This document shows, one piece after another, positions 16,778-25,745 of a stretch of DNA of 64,000 bases. Positions within the stretch are counted from its first letter, which is position 1, and the number at the start of each line of letters is the position of its first letter. The notes under the pieces are model-generated. The model ran no database searches and had not been told where the DNA came from. It worked only from the letters and a program-made list of their open reading frames with translations. Position numbers and translations under genes: made by a program. This DNA is from Bacillus sp. V2I10 (lineage in GTDB: Bacteria; Bacillota; Bacilli; Bacillales; Bacillaceae): the NCBI RefSeq assembly GCF_030817055.1, contig NZ_JAUSYV010000001.1, forward strand, positions 4,426,001 to 4,490,000, in the 5' to 3' direction.

Positions 16778-17669
16778 TGTGCATCTCCCTTACTTTAAAA
16801 TAAATGGATTCAAGATCATGATTTAAAATTTCTGCGGAATAGACATGATGCTTTTCTAAAATCCCCTTCAGTAAAAAAGGTATGTCTTCTTTTGCAGGCA
16901 GTGTGAAAATGACTTCGCCTTCTGCACGTTGTTCACAAGGAAACTCCAAGTATCCTTTTCTATGAAGCTTCATATCTGTGTTTACTTTTACCTTGATTTC
17001 TTTTAAATACTTTTTCTCAAGTTCAGCCATTGTGCCTTGCTCAACAATGGTCTGATTCAGAAGAAAAGCGAAGGAATCGCAAACAGGTTCCAGCTGATGC
17101 AATACATGAGAACAGATAATCATAGTTGTGCCGGTTTCTTCGTTGTATTTTTTCAAATAAGCGAGTACCATTTTGATGCCGTCCGGATCGAGGCCATTTG
17201 TCGGTTCATCCAGAAACAGCAATTTCGGACTGTGTAAAAGCGCTTTTCCAAGCGCGAGCCTTTTTTTCATGCCTGTACTGTACGTTCCTGCAGGTTTATC
17301 TTTATGTTCAGCCAGATCAAACAGCTCAAGCAATTGAATGATTCTGGATTTATCCTTGACTCCATATAAATCTGCAAAAAAAGCTAAGTTTTCTTCACCG
17401 CTTAATTGATGATACAAACCTGCACCTTCTGTGACAATTCCTGAAATCTTTCTGATCTCATCGCCATGTGTTACAGGATCATGATTCAGGATCGAAATCG
17501 TCCCGCTGTCAGCTTTAATGACGCCGTTTAATATTCGGATAAATGTTGTTTTCCCAGCTCCGTTTGGTCCAAGGAGCCCTACAATCTTTCCTTGTTCTGC
17601 TTTGAAATTGACGTTCTTCAGCACAGTCTGACTGCCAAACGTTTTTGAAACACCCGCGACTTCAATCAT
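16770..17669 (-). CDS. ABC transporter ATP-binding protein
   Basis: 299-aa ATPase with Walker A GLLGPNGAGKTT (about residues 31-42), signature YSTGMKKRLALGKALL in place of LSGGQ, Walker B LLFLDEPTNGLD and the H-loop ICSHVLH. The C-terminal 80 residues are an accessory domain, as in NatA/CcmA-type exporters (daunorubicin/Na+-type). It lies third in an operon after a regulator and a CPBP protease. Confidence 0.92.
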   Translation of the reverse strand: MIEVAGVSKTFGSQTVLKNVNFKAEQGKIVGLLGPNGAGKTTFIRILNGVIKADSGTISILNHDPVTHGDEIRKISGIVTEGAGLYHQLSGEENLAFFADLYGVKDKSRIIQLLELFDLAEHKDKPAGTYSTGMKKRLALGKALLHSPKLLFLDEPTNGLDPDGIKMVLAYLKKYNEETGTTMIICSHVLHQLEPVCDSFAFLLNQTIVEQGTMAELEKKYLKEIKVKVNTDMKLHRKGYLEFPCEQRAEGEVIFTLPAKEDIPFLLKGILEKHHVYSAEILNHDLESIYFKVREMHNE

Positions 17670-17688
17670 CTGTATTCAAGCTCCCTTT

Positions 17689-18480
17689 TTAATAGAATAA
17701 TGGAATAAACAGCAGCTGCAGCGAGATATGAGCAAACATGTGCGAGACGATTGCATACTCATACCCTTTTTTCCAATAGAGGTAACCGAAGAACAAACCT
17801 CCAATACCATTCAGCAGGAAGCAGCGGAAAAGAATGATACCCGTTAAATCACCAAATACCATTGAAGTGAACGGTAAATGGCCAGCAGCAAATACTAGTG
17901 AAGCGATGATGATGGCAGCCCAGAAATAAGATTTCGGCAGCTGCTGCCTCTTTCTTCCGGCCGTTTTTTGAAAAATCCATACCAGCAAACTGACTAAAAA
18001 CAGCCGCATCAGGGTTTCCTCAAACAATCCGCCTGCCAGAACACCTGCGAATAATCCAAGCCAAGAGAATTCAGGCGTGCTTCCCCCTATCTCCTGAATC
18101 TGATACTGAAAGTAAAAGCGGTCTGAACCGACAATAATGAATCCTGCCACTGTTCCAAGAACAATGGAGAGCAGCAGAGATGAACGGTTGAATGGCCTCT
18201 TTTTCCCTTTTTCAAAGAGCGATTGCAGGATGTCAAAAGAAAAACCAGTTTTTCGTGCCAGTTTAAAACCAAGAAATGCAAGGAGGAAACTCATTATAAA
18301 TAATTGAACAGATGATACTAGAGATAAAACAACCATGGAGGCACCGCCGGTCATTTCCTCAAATTCATTTGCAGACACCGCTGATTTTAATGAATTCATT
18401 TGATATGGCAGCAAAAGAAAACCAGATGCAAAACAGATGCCTGCAATCAATAAAGCTAATTTCAAATCCATCCCCTTCAT
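17689..18480 (-). CDS. CPBP-family intramembrane glutamic protease
   Basis: 263-aa polytopic protein with the CPBP (Abi/CAAX) motifs FEETLMR (153-159), FAAGHLPF and SHMFAHISLQ, which supply the Glu-Glu-Arg and histidine active-site residues inside the membrane. Such proteases act in CAAX processing, bacteriocin self-immunity or regulated proteolysis. Its place between a regulator and an ABC exporter hints at peptide export or immunity, or regulation of the exporter; this is inference. SD region GAGAGGGAGAGG. Confidence 0.85.
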   Translation of the reverse strand: MKGMDLKLALLIAGICFASGFLLLPYQMNSLKSAVSANEFEEMTGGASMVVLSLVSSVQLFIMSFLLAFLGFKLARKTGFSFDILQSLFEKGKKRPFNRSSLLLSIVLGTVAGFIIVGSDRFYFQYQIQEIGGSTPEFSWLGLFAGVLAGGLFEETLMRLFLVSLLVWIFQKTAGRKRQQLPKSYFWAAIIIASLVFAAGHLPFTSMVFGDLTGIILFRCFLLNGIGGLFFGYLYWKKGYEYAIVSHMFAHISLQLLFIPLFY

Positions 18481-18510
18481 TAGCCTCTCCCTCTCAGCTG
18501 TTACGTTTTA

Positions 18511-19071
18511 TTACTTTTGCGGTATGACGATCGTTGCAATGTTTCTTCCTGTACGTTCGGGCGAAGGTTTATTAAGCATGGCCTTTTGCAGCAGTTCAGC
18601 CATACCCTTTATCAGTTCCATAAATTCGGTATCTGATAAATGAACATTTGCTACAGTGTAACTTACTCCATCTTTCATCAAATCAGCTTCTCCCTGCTGT
18701 AAATAATTCTCATACATGCCCATCAGCTGAGTTGTAAAATTCATGAACAATTCTAAATGCTCTTCACTTGATAAGTTTAAAAAGTCTTCCTGCGACTGTA
18801 CAGATGGTTCATTAAGCGCATAAACTTTTTCAACCGTTCCTCTAATTTGATTTTCTTTTACAACTTGAATGATCTTGGCTTTAAGAAGTTTATTAAGATG
18901 TCTGTACAGTGTCGCCTGAGGAACATCTTTGGCCCGCTCCCCCAATTGGCCAACAGTCATTTCTTTGCCGTTCAGCAGAGATTGAACAATTTTCATTCTC
19001 ACAGGATGCAGGATCAGGTTCATCTTTGATTTATTCAAGTCTTTATCCTCCAGTGTATTCATTGTTATCAT
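18511..19071 (-). CDS. ArsR-like helix-turn-helix regulator (HTH_20)
   Basis: Regulator of 175-186 aa: HPVRMKIVQSLLNGKEMTVG with GQLGERAKDVPQATLYRHLN is a winged helix of the YdfF/HTH_20 group; the rest is an alpha-helical dimer domain. ATG at 19071 has no SD, whereas TTG at 19038 has GGAGGA 8 nt upstream and gives MNKSKMNLILHPVR; TTG is the more likely start. It is first in an operon with the CPBP protease and the ABC exporter, which it presumably controls. Confidence 0.85.
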   Translation of the reverse strand: MITMNTLEDKDLNKSKMNLILHPVRMKIVQSLLNGKEMTVGQLGERAKDVPQATLYRHLNKLLKAKIIQVVKENQIRGTVEKVYALNEPSVQSQEDFLNLSSEEHLELFMNFTTQLMGMYENYLQQGEADLMKDGVSYTVANVHLSDTEFMELIKGMAELLQKAMLNKPSPERTGRNIATIVIPQK

Positions 19072-19081
19072 TATGAATAAC
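19064..19081. promoter_or_regulatory. Candidate autoregulatory operator
   Basis: GTTATCATTATGAATAAC is an 18-bp imperfect palindrome with 5-bp GTTAT/ATAAC arms, covering the annotated ATG. If translation begins at TTG 19038 it lies in the leader, the expected place for self-control. ATCAAA-rich repeats lie further upstream (19118-19150). Confidence 0.3.
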
Positions 19082-19330
19082 GATAGAATTTACAAAAATT
19101 AACTACGTTTATCACTTTTGATAATAATACATTATTTGATAATAATCAATTGTTTTTTCCAAATTTTCTCTTAAAATCATTCTATAAAACCTTTATATAA
19201 AGAGGAAGTTATGCATGCAGCAATTTTCCAAGCAGGTTATGATGACAACCCGTTCTGCTTTAATTGGTTCCGTATGTAAATAAGAGAGAACTACGAAACA
19301 TGGCGAAGGATAGCTGAAATCGTTTGCTGT

Positions 19331-19371
19331 CAAAAAAGAAGGAAGCGCAAGTTGTACGCATCCCTCCTTCC
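19331..19371 (-). terminator. Intrinsic terminator of the MFS gene
   Basis: On the minus strand AAGGAAG and CTTCCTT enclose an inner structure, followed by CTTTTTT. Confidence 0.6.
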
Positions 19372-20604
19372 TTACACATGAACATGTTGTTTAATAATTG
19401 TACTTTTTTCCTTTTTCTCCATTTCTTTTTTCACAAGCAGCAGAACCGGCAGACCGCTTAATGTGATAAGCATCAGACAGCAGAATAAGATGGCCGGATC
19501 ACTGACACCGTAAGAATCGAGAAGCAGCCCTCCGATCCATGGACCGATAACGTTTCCGAGCTGAGTAAATCCCATTGCGCCAAAATATGTACCTTTCATA
19601 TCAGGATTGGAAATTTCATCAATCAGGACATCCATCATTGAGAAGAGCAGGACCTCTCCAACAGTAAAGAAAATGACAACCAGGCCGATCATCCAAATGC
19701 TTTTTGCAAAAGCAAAGCTGAAAAGGCTTAAACCGACAAATAAATTCCCAAGCATAATGGATCTGATGGGAGAATAGTTCCTCGCAATTCTGACAACCGG
19801 ATACTGAATGATCAAAACCACGACAGCATTCAGGGACAGCAGAATAGAAAACGTTTTGGCCCCGTCCTTAATCTCAGGAGACATGGCAAAGTATTGGGGC
19901 AATGTAGAAGTAAGCTGTGAAAATCCTGTAATGCATAAAATAATGCCGACTAAAGTTAAAAGAAGCAGTTTATCTTTTCTCGTTACATGAAATGCCTCCC
20001 GAAATGAAATACGGGCAGTGTCGTCTGCTTCACTTGGAAGTTCCGTTTTCATAAATGTGAGCAGCAGTGAGATGCCGTAAAGGGTATATATCGCGGCTGC
20101 AATATAAAAGGGAAAGGTCGTTTTTGCTGATCCCAAAAAGATGCCAAGTATCGGTCCGAATACCACCCCGACATTGATGGCGGCATATCTCAAATTAAAA
20201 ATCAGCAGCTTATTTTTCTGATCGGTAATATCCGATAACAGCGCTCTCGTGGTTGGTTCAAATACCGATCTGCACACCCCGTTCAGAGTATTCATAATAA
20301 AAAATGAAAGCACACTGTCTGCCACTCCAAAACCAATAAAAACAAGTATCCAAAGAAAGATGGATGTCAGCAGCACTTTTTTCCTTCCTAGTTTGTCAGA
20401 CAAATAGCCTCCATAAAAGCTTGATAAAATGCCGGCAAGTGAGCTGACAGCAATAATGGTCCCTGTCATGGACGCAGAGACGCCTTTCACTTGCGTTAAA
20501 TAGATGGCCAGGAATGGAATGCTCATGGATGTTGCCATTCTGCCGAATATCGTGCCGATTAAGATGTTCCACCCTAGCGGATGAATCTGTTTAAGCTGTT
20601 TCAT
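19372..20604 (-). CDS. MFS transporter (DHA1-like)
   Basis: 410-aa major facilitator with 12 predicted segments, motif A GGYLSDKLGRKKVLL between TM2 and TM3, and a central cytoplasmic loop (ELPSEADDTARIS). Likely a proton-driven exporter of small molecules or drugs; substrate unknown. A GTG at 20619 is in frame, but its GGAGGG is the ribosome site; ATG 20604 is preferred. It is monocistronic and divergent from the esterase gene. Confidence 0.88.
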   Translation of the reverse strand: MKQLKQIHPLGWNILIGTIFGRMATSMSIPFLAIYLTQVKGVSASMTGTIIAVSSLAGILSSFYGGYLSDKLGRKKVLLTSIFLWILVFIGFGVADSVLSFFIMNTLNGVCRSVFEPTTRALLSDITDQKNKLLIFNLRYAAINVGVVFGPILGIFLGSAKTTFPFYIAAAIYTLYGISLLLTFMKTELPSEADDTARISFREAFHVTRKDKLLLLTLVGIILCITGFSQLTSTLPQYFAMSPEIKDGAKTFSILLSLNAVVVLIIQYPVVRIARNYSPIRSIMLGNLFVGLSLFSFAFAKSIWMIGLVVIFFTVGEVLLFSMMDVLIDEISNPDMKGTYFGAMGFTQLGNVIGPWIGGLLLDSYGVSDPAILFCCLMLITLSGLPVLLLVKKEMEKKEKSTIIKQHVHV

Positions 20605-20766
20605 GAATGTACCCTCCACCTTGTGATAAAAGCTAGTTTACCACAATTTCTCATTTTCCGAATCCTAAAATGGAAGGATGAATCTCAACCTTTAGTAGGA
20701 GATTGCAAGTCTAATAGCGAATGGTAAAACGTTGAGGTTTTTAAATAATTGGCAGGAGGTTTTTTT

Positions 20767-21522
20767 ATGTCAGAAAGATATCCGGTATTAAAAGGAGCAG
20801 AACCCTTTTATTTTGAGGGGAATTCGGTTGGGATTCTCGTATCACACGGATTCACAGGCTCAACTCAAAGCATGCGCCCGCTTGGAGAAGCCTACGCAAA
20901 AGCTGGATACACTGTGTGCGGTCCTCGGCTTAAAGGCCACGGTACACATTATGAGGAAATGGAAGGAACTACTTATGAGGATTGGGCTGCTTCTGTTGAA
21001 GAAGGCTATCAATGGCTGTCTGCGCGCTGCAGCACCATCTTTGTTACAGGACTTTCAATGGGAGGCACCCTTACTCTCTATCTCGCCCAAAAACATCCGG
21101 AAATAAAAGCGATCATTCCCATAAATGCTGCAATTGATATTCCGACCATGGCAGGAGCCCAGCAAATTCAGGCCAGATTTCTGGACGCAATTGGATCTGA
21201 CATTAAAAATCCTGAGGTAACCGAGCTTGCTTATGAAAAAACACCTGTTCAATCATTAAAAGAGATTAATAAGCTCATGGCATTAGTGAAAAACAGCCTG
21301 TACGAGATCACATGTCCTGCACTTATTTTCGTTTCCTCAGTGGACAACGTTGTCCCGCCGGATAACTCAAAGGTCATTTATAAAGAGATTTCTTCAAGGG
21401 ATAAAAATCTGATCACTCTTGAAAACAGCTACCATGTCGCTACGCTTGATCATGACCAGCAGCAGATCATTGATGAGTCGCTTCACTTTATTGAAAAAGT
21501 ACTGAATCAGACTGCCGTTTAA
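20767..21522 (+). CDS. Carboxylesterase (Est30 family)
   Basis: 251-aa cytoplasmic carboxylesterase like Geobacillus Est30 and B. subtilis YvaK. Triad residues: Ser97 in GLSMGG, Asp193 in SSVDNVVPP, His223 in SYHVATLDHD; the N-terminal VSHGFTGSTQSM has the HG oxyanion motif. A TTG at 20749 is in frame, but ATG 20767 sits 6 nt after GGCAGGAGGT. Acts on medium-chain esters in the family; natural role unclear. In B. subtilis yvaK lies next to secG and rnr, not so here. Confidence 0.9.
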   Translation: MSERYPVLKGAEPFYFEGNSVGILVSHGFTGSTQSMRPLGEAYAKAGYTVCGPRLKGHGTHYEEMEGTTYEDWAASVEEGYQWLSARCSTIFVTGLSMGGTLTLYLAQKHPEIKAIIPINAAIDIPTMAGAQQIQARFLDAIGSDIKNPEVTELAYEKTPVQSLKEINKLMALVKNSLYEITCPALIFVSSVDNVVPPDNSKVIYKEISSRDKNLITLENSYHVATLDHDQQQIIDESLHFIEKVLNQTAV

Positions 21523-21530
21523 TGCACATA

Positions 21531-21560
21531 AAAGGCTCTATCTATTGACAGAGCCTTTAT
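21531..21560. terminator. Bidirectional terminator between esterase and GNAT genes
   Basis: AAAGGCTCT (21531-21539) pairs with AGAGCCTTT (21550-21558), with T/A runs on both sides. Confidence 0.8.
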
Positions 21561-22027
21561 TTTTTGACCATGACTAAGAAGGTTGACTGCCCCTTGTCAA
21601 AACTTACTGTTTCAATGAAGCCTGCTTTTTTGTATAGACGAATGGCCCTTTTATTAAAAGAAGCCACTGTTAATCTGAGAGGCATATTTGGAAATCCCAG
21701 CTGAACATGATGCAGGATAAACGAAAAAAACAAATAACCCATTCCTCTGCCTGTTCTGTCCGGCTCTAGACCAAGGCCGATATCAATCATATTTTCTGAA
21801 TAGATGCCCGGGAAAGGGCCGTTCGGAACTTGAGCCGGTTTTCCCAGGCAAAAAAAGCCTATTAATCTGTTGTTCATGTCAACCACCGCATAATAAGAGT
21901 TTGACAGCATTCCATTGATATTGCCTTCTGTAAGCTCCATGTTATAAAAATCATAAGGCGGTTCATAGTTCCATTGCAGAATTTCAGCAGCCATTCTTCG
22001 GTTCATCTTTTTTATTAATACCTGCAT
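21557..22027 (-). CDS. GNAT-family N-acetyltransferase
   Basis: 156-aa acetyltransferase. Motif A GLEPDRTGRGMGYLFF (acetyl-CoA pyrophosphate loop R/Q-x-x-G-x-G/A) and motif B FNKRAIRLYKKAGFIE are clear. The longer frame to 22078 has a second ATG at 22027 directly after TTAGAGGGGGATTGC, which is the better start. Substrate unknown. Confidence 0.85.
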   Translation of the reverse strand: MQVLIKKMNRRMAAEILQWNYEPPYDFYNMELTEGNINGMLSNSYYAVVDMNNRLIGFFCLGKPAQVPNGPFPGIYSENMIDIGLGLEPDRTGRGMGYLFFSFILHHVQLGFPNMPLRLTVASFNKRAIRLYKKAGFIETVSFDKGQSTFLVMVKK

Positions 22028-22140
22028 GCAATCCCCCTCTAACTGAAGCTGTCTTTTATTCAGCTCATCCTTTTTCACCTGCAGGTATAAAGTTTAATTG
22101 GGCGCAACCAGTCATTTATACCTGTTTATCATTGTGAGTG

Positions 22141-22234
22141 AATTCCAAGACTTTTCACATTAATTCCGAGACTTTTCGAGTTAATTCCAAGACTTTTGCC
22201 ATTAATTCCAAGACTTTTCATATTAATTCCGCAT
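22141..22234. repeat. 21-bp tandem repeat, about 4.4 copies
   Basis: AATTCC(A/G)AGACTTTTNNNNTT recurs at 22141, 22162, 22183 and 22204, with a partial fifth copy AATTCCG. It lies between the GNAT and MFS genes and has no coding meaning. Confidence 0.9.
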
Positions 22235-22283
22235 AATTGTGAACAAAAGACGTTTGTCTGAAACATAGCCAGGCTATATAACA

Positions 22284-22320
22284 AGAAAAAGCTGTGTCCT
22301 TATGCGGCACAGCTTTTTTT
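22284..22320 (-). terminator. Intrinsic terminator of the MFS gene
   Basis: AAAAAGCTGTG pairs with CACAGCTTTTT; both strands have U-tracts. It lies directly after the minus-strand MFS stop. Confidence 0.8.
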
Positions 22321-22322
22321 AG

Positions 22323-23597
22323 TTACCCTTTTACAGTACGGTTTTCCATAATTGCAGGCGCTTCCTGCTTCTTAATCACTAAAACAAACAAACTCGCCAC
22401 CAAGCAGAATAGACCAGATATAAGAAAAGCCCACGTGTAAGAGCTGAGAACCTTATAAATCATTCCCCCGCCAAAGGCAGCCGCGGCAGCACCAGCTTGA
22501 TGTGCAGCAAAAATCCATCCATAAATAATTCCGCTCTTTTCAATACCAAAGACTTGCTGCGATATTCCAATCGTGGGCGGAACAGTCGCAATCCAGTCCA
22601 AACCGTAAAAAATAGAAAAAATGATTAGTAGACTTGTAGAGCCTTCAAATAATGCATATGGCAATAACAGCAAAGACAAACCTCTAAGTCCGTAATACCA
22701 AAACAGCAGCCAGCGATTATCAAATCGATCTGAAAGCCAACCAGACGCCGTTGTTCCGATTAAATCAAAGATGCCCATAAAGGACAGCAAGCCCGCAGCT
22801 GTCACTGCCGGAATACCAAAACTGATGCAAACCGGAATAAAATGCGTTCCGATCAACCCGCTCGTCGATAGCCCGCATATAAAAAAGCTTCCTGCAAGCA
22901 GCCAAAATTCCTTTGCTTTTATTGCTTCGATTAAGCCCTGAAATGCCATGATGATCGGATTTTCCTTTTGGAACGAGCTTTCTATTGGTTCTTCATCCTC
23001 TGATCCATAAGGCAAAATCCCGATATCCATTGGTGAATTTTTCATAAAAATCAGGATGATTACAAACATTCCAAGACAAAGGAATAAAACAAGGGAAATG
23101 GCTTCCCGCCATGAATAAACTTCAGTGATCCAGGCTAAAACCGGCAGTAAAATCAACTGGCCGGTTGCGGTGCTTGCTGTCAGAATTCCAACGGCAAGCC
23201 CTCTCCTTTTAACAAACCATCGATTTGCAACATAAGGGCTCAATACGGTCAAAAACAACCCAGAACCAAGACCTATAATAACACCCCATATTAGAATGAG
23301 CTGCCAGGAATCCTGCATGAAAAAAGTGAGTACAATCCCTGACAGTAAGGTGGTCATCGCAAGAATCATCATTCTTTTTAAGCCAAGCACTTCGATCAGG
23401 GCAGCCATAAATGGTCCCGACAGGCCATATAGAAACAGACTGATGGCAAAAGCAAGCGATATGACGGGGCGGTCCCAGCCAAATTCCTTCTCAAAAGGCA
23501 CGATAAATACTCCCGAGGAAGATCTGATAATGCCGGCTACAATAATGGCCAAAAAAGTGACAGATAAAATGATCCAGCTATAGTGAATACGTTTCAT
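22323..23597 (-). CDS. MFS transporter (oxalate/formate-antiporter or MCT-like)
   Basis: 424-aa, 12-segment carrier. SSSGVFIVPFEKEFGW in TM1 and GLGSGLFLTVLSPYVANRWF in TM4, with ASGWLSDRFDNR as motif A of the second half, place it in the OFA/monocarboxylate-like MFS branch. It may move carboxylates; not provable here. The central loop (YGSEDEEPIESSF) is acidic. Confidence 0.87.
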   Translation of the reverse strand: MKRIHYSWIILSVTFLAIIVAGIIRSSSGVFIVPFEKEFGWDRPVISLAFAISLFLYGLSGPFMAALIEVLGLKRMMILAMTTLLSGIVLTFFMQDSWQLILIWGVIIGLGSGLFLTVLSPYVANRWFVKRRGLAVGILTASTATGQLILLPVLAWITEVYSWREAISLVLFLCLGMFVIILIFMKNSPMDIGILPYGSEDEEPIESSFQKENPIIMAFQGLIEAIKAKEFWLLAGSFFICGLSTSGLIGTHFIPVCISFGIPAVTAAGLLSFMGIFDLIGTTASGWLSDRFDNRWLLFWYYGLRGLSLLLLPYALFEGSTSLLIIFSIFYGLDWIATVPPTIGISQQVFGIEKSGIIYGWIFAAHQAGAAAAAFGGGMIYKVLSSYTWAFLISGLFCLVASLFVLVIKKQEAPAIMENRTVKG

Positions 23598-23668
23598 ATA
23601 TGTACCTTCATTCTCTTTTATTCTATTTTAAATTAACCATAGAATTTCACAGCAGTAATCTTCAAGCT

Positions 23669-24205
23669 TCATCCAGCTGAAAATTCCTTCGCCCCCAAAT
23701 AGCGTTCTTTAAGGATTTTTCGGTGATGAAGCTCATGACCGGCAATAATACATGCGATCGCACGTACTGTAACATCCAATTGATTTGCCGTTCCCCATCT
23801 CAGCCAGTCTTTTTCTTTTAAACTCTTAAGCAGGAGCAGCGTTCCCTCTCGGACAACGAACAGGTTCTGAAGGAGATCTTCCATCTTCTCCTGATTAAAA
23901 TTCGCCTGAGCTATATATGCATTTTCATCATAGCCAGGCAGCTGCGCCGCATCTCCCCTTGCAATGGATAAAAGACGGTATGCCATGATTCTTTCAGTAT
24001 CCACAACATGGCCGATCACTTCCTTTATGCTCCATTTACCCGGTGCGTATCTGAATTCCCCTTCTGTTTCAGAAAGGTCGTTAAGCAAATGCAGGGTATC
24101 CTTTACTTGCTGCTTTAAAAGCTGTTCAATATCTCCTTCAGGTATCATGCTGATATATCCTGCATAATACTGTGCATATTCATTTTGTTCCGGGCGTTTG
24201 TTCAT
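23669..24205 (-). CDS. DinB-family protein
   Basis: 178-aa four-helix-bundle protein (DinB_2). The three histidines that bind a divalent metal are visible in IGHVVDTERI and GHELHHRKIL. The DinB fold includes bacillithiol transferases and mycothiol-dependent enzymes; true function unknown. ATG 24205 (after GATGAGGAGC) is preferred to 24214. One of three DinB proteins in 10 kb (others at 26718 and 33356), but they are not tandem copies. Confidence 0.87.
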   Translation of the reverse strand: MNKRPEQNEYAQYYAGYISMIPEGDIEQLLKQQVKDTLHLLNDLSETEGEFRYAPGKWSIKEVIGHVVDTERIMAYRLLSIARGDAAQLPGYDENAYIAQANFNQEKMEDLLQNLFVVREGTLLLLKSLKEKDWLRWGTANQLDVTVRAIACIIAGHELHHRKILKERYLGAKEFSAG

Positions 24206-24258
24206 GCTCCTCATCCTTTATCAAATATTTTCTCTTTTATAAACTCTTATTCTTCATT

Positions 24259-24672
24259 CTATGTCCAATTCCCATCCCTCACCATCTTTTCCAAACGGAT
24301 CAAAAGCCTAAAGTGGGTTTCATCTACAGAGCCTATGTTTTTAGAAAGGTTCCATAATTGAATCTTGGATGTTTCCTTATTCACTTTAAACGGCTTTAAA
24401 TCCTCTGCAGCAGCGAAAAAAATTGGACTGTATTTTACTTTTCCCGTGCGTTTCTTTCTTTTTTTCAGCAAACCTGCAAAATCCAGTTCCGGAACAAATT
24501 GCCCGGTTTCCTCAAATAACTCTCTTATTGCGCATTCTTTTGGAGATTCCCCGATTTTCCTTCTCCCGCCGGGAAGCTCCCATTGCTTTCTCTTTATACT
24601 GAAACAAAGCAGGAATTTTCCCCTGCATTTGAAAATAACAAAAGATCCTGCCAACGGCTGAAATGAAACCAT
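24259..24672 (-). CDS. NUDIX hydrolase, start unclear
   Basis: 137 aa from the first ATG. The Nudix box GESPKECAIRELFEETG with GGRR before it fits G-x5-E-x7-R-E-x2-E-E-x-G, so a nucleoside-diphosphate-X hydrolase is expected; substrate unknown. The open frame extends 17 more codons upstream (RSRSEFDDFLSVDESE) with no ATG, GTG or TTG. A good SD GGGAGG (24732-24737) lies 8 nt before an in-frame ATC (24723-24721). Either the protein starts at a non-standard ATC or the normal start was mutated. ATG 24672 itself has no SD. Confidence 0.8.
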   Translation of the reverse strand: MVSFQPLAGSFVIFKCRGKFLLCFSIKRKQWELPGGRRKIGESPKECAIRELFEETGQFVPELDFAGLLKKRKKRTGKVKYSPIFFAAAEDLKPFKVNKETSKIQLWNLSKNIGSVDETHFRLLIRLEKMVRDGNWT

Positions 24673-24838
24673 TTCGGATTCATCTACGCTTAAAAAGTCA
24701 TCAAATTCTGATCGGCTCCTGATAGTCTATTCCTCCCTGAATTCTGCGAAGAGAATGTGCTTGGTCATTTGATATGATTATGCTCTGCTATTCAGGAATG
24801 TCACAGGTGAATTGTAAATTAATGAACACACCTACTTC

Positions 24839-25591
24839 TTATCTTTCCTTATACTTCCAATGCTTTTCCTCCATATCCTCATAATACAATCGATCTAGAA
24901 GCTGATTTAGAACGCCATTAAAGTACCCTGAGATGCTGCGTAACTTTTTTCGCTTTACAGCTTGAAACACAATTTTGACTGATTCAATTCCTATTTTTAA
25001 TAAAGTCTTTTCTATGTAAATACCATTTAAATGGACAATTTGTGCTGTATAGATTCCGTACATGCGGTTAATTAATTTTTGATCTTTTGTAAAACATTGG
25101 CACATATGCTGAAATTGGAGAAAAGGTGACAAAGGCTGGATCTCTGGATACGTATTTAATTCTTTTTTTATGCTTAAAGAAGGATGGTTTAAAGGTGTGA
25201 CATTTTGCATTTTCTCTTGTGTGACATTTCGCTTTTGCTGATGAGGCAGAATGACGATAGCATTTGACGTTTGCTGATTGTCGCTTTTACGCTTAAGAGC
25301 ATACTGCCTGATAATTCCAAATTCCTCTAATTGATGACAAACACGGATAATCGTTCTCCGGCTTTTCCCTGTTAATTTACCAATTTTATTTTTTGATAAA
25401 AAAGAGACTCCCATGTACTTCAAACTGTATCTTCCAATAAGCTTTAAAACCTCAATCATTGTTTTGGTAAGCCTATTATTCTCATCTTTCAAATGATTGT
25501 AGATGGATGCGTCAAGCTCTTCGCATGTGCTAAAGAGCTGCAGTTTTTTATAAGTCTCAGGGCATGCAAGAAAATCAATCGTTTTTTTCAT
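24839..25591 (-). CDS. Helix-turn-helix protein of unknown role
   Basis: 250-aa protein. An N-terminal helical part is followed by a winged-helix segment at about residues 60-110 (FLSKNKIGKLTGKSRRTI and VCHQLEEFGIIRQY) resembling replication-initiator or plasmid-type HTH domains; the C-terminal part is basic (AVKRKKLRSISGYFNGVLN) and similar to DnaD-like or cytosolic Bacillus proteins. ATG 25591 follows GAGGGGGGA; the frame upstream to 25609 is less likely. I do not recognise a specific family. Confidence 0.7.
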   Translation of the reverse strand: MKKTIDFLACPETYKKLQLFSTCEELDASIYNHLKDENNRLTKTMIEVLKLIGRYSLKYMGVSFLSKNKIGKLTGKSRRTIIRVCHQLEEFGIIRQYALKRKSDNQQTSNAIVILPHQQKRNVTQEKMQNVTPLNHPSLSIKKELNTYPEIQPLSPFLQFQHMCQCFTKDQKLINRMYGIYTAQIVHLNGIYIEKTLLKIGIESVKIVFQAVKRKKLRSISGYFNGVLNQLLDRLYYEDMEEKHWKYKER

Positions 25592-25745
25592 CAAAAAATC
25601 CCCCCTCATAACTTCCTGTTAAAAAGTTATAAAGAGGCATTTAATGATGAGTAGCATTTTCTCTTATTTTTTTTAATAAACACTGTGTCAGCTTAAGAGA
25701 TAACAAGCGTCATCAAGTAAATTGATAACGCCTGACAAAACATTT

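Noticed and set aside
19210..19278. 22-codon plus ORF after AAAGAGGAAG
   Set aside because: Short, overlaps the promoter region of the MarR/ArsR-like operon, no conservation evidence available.
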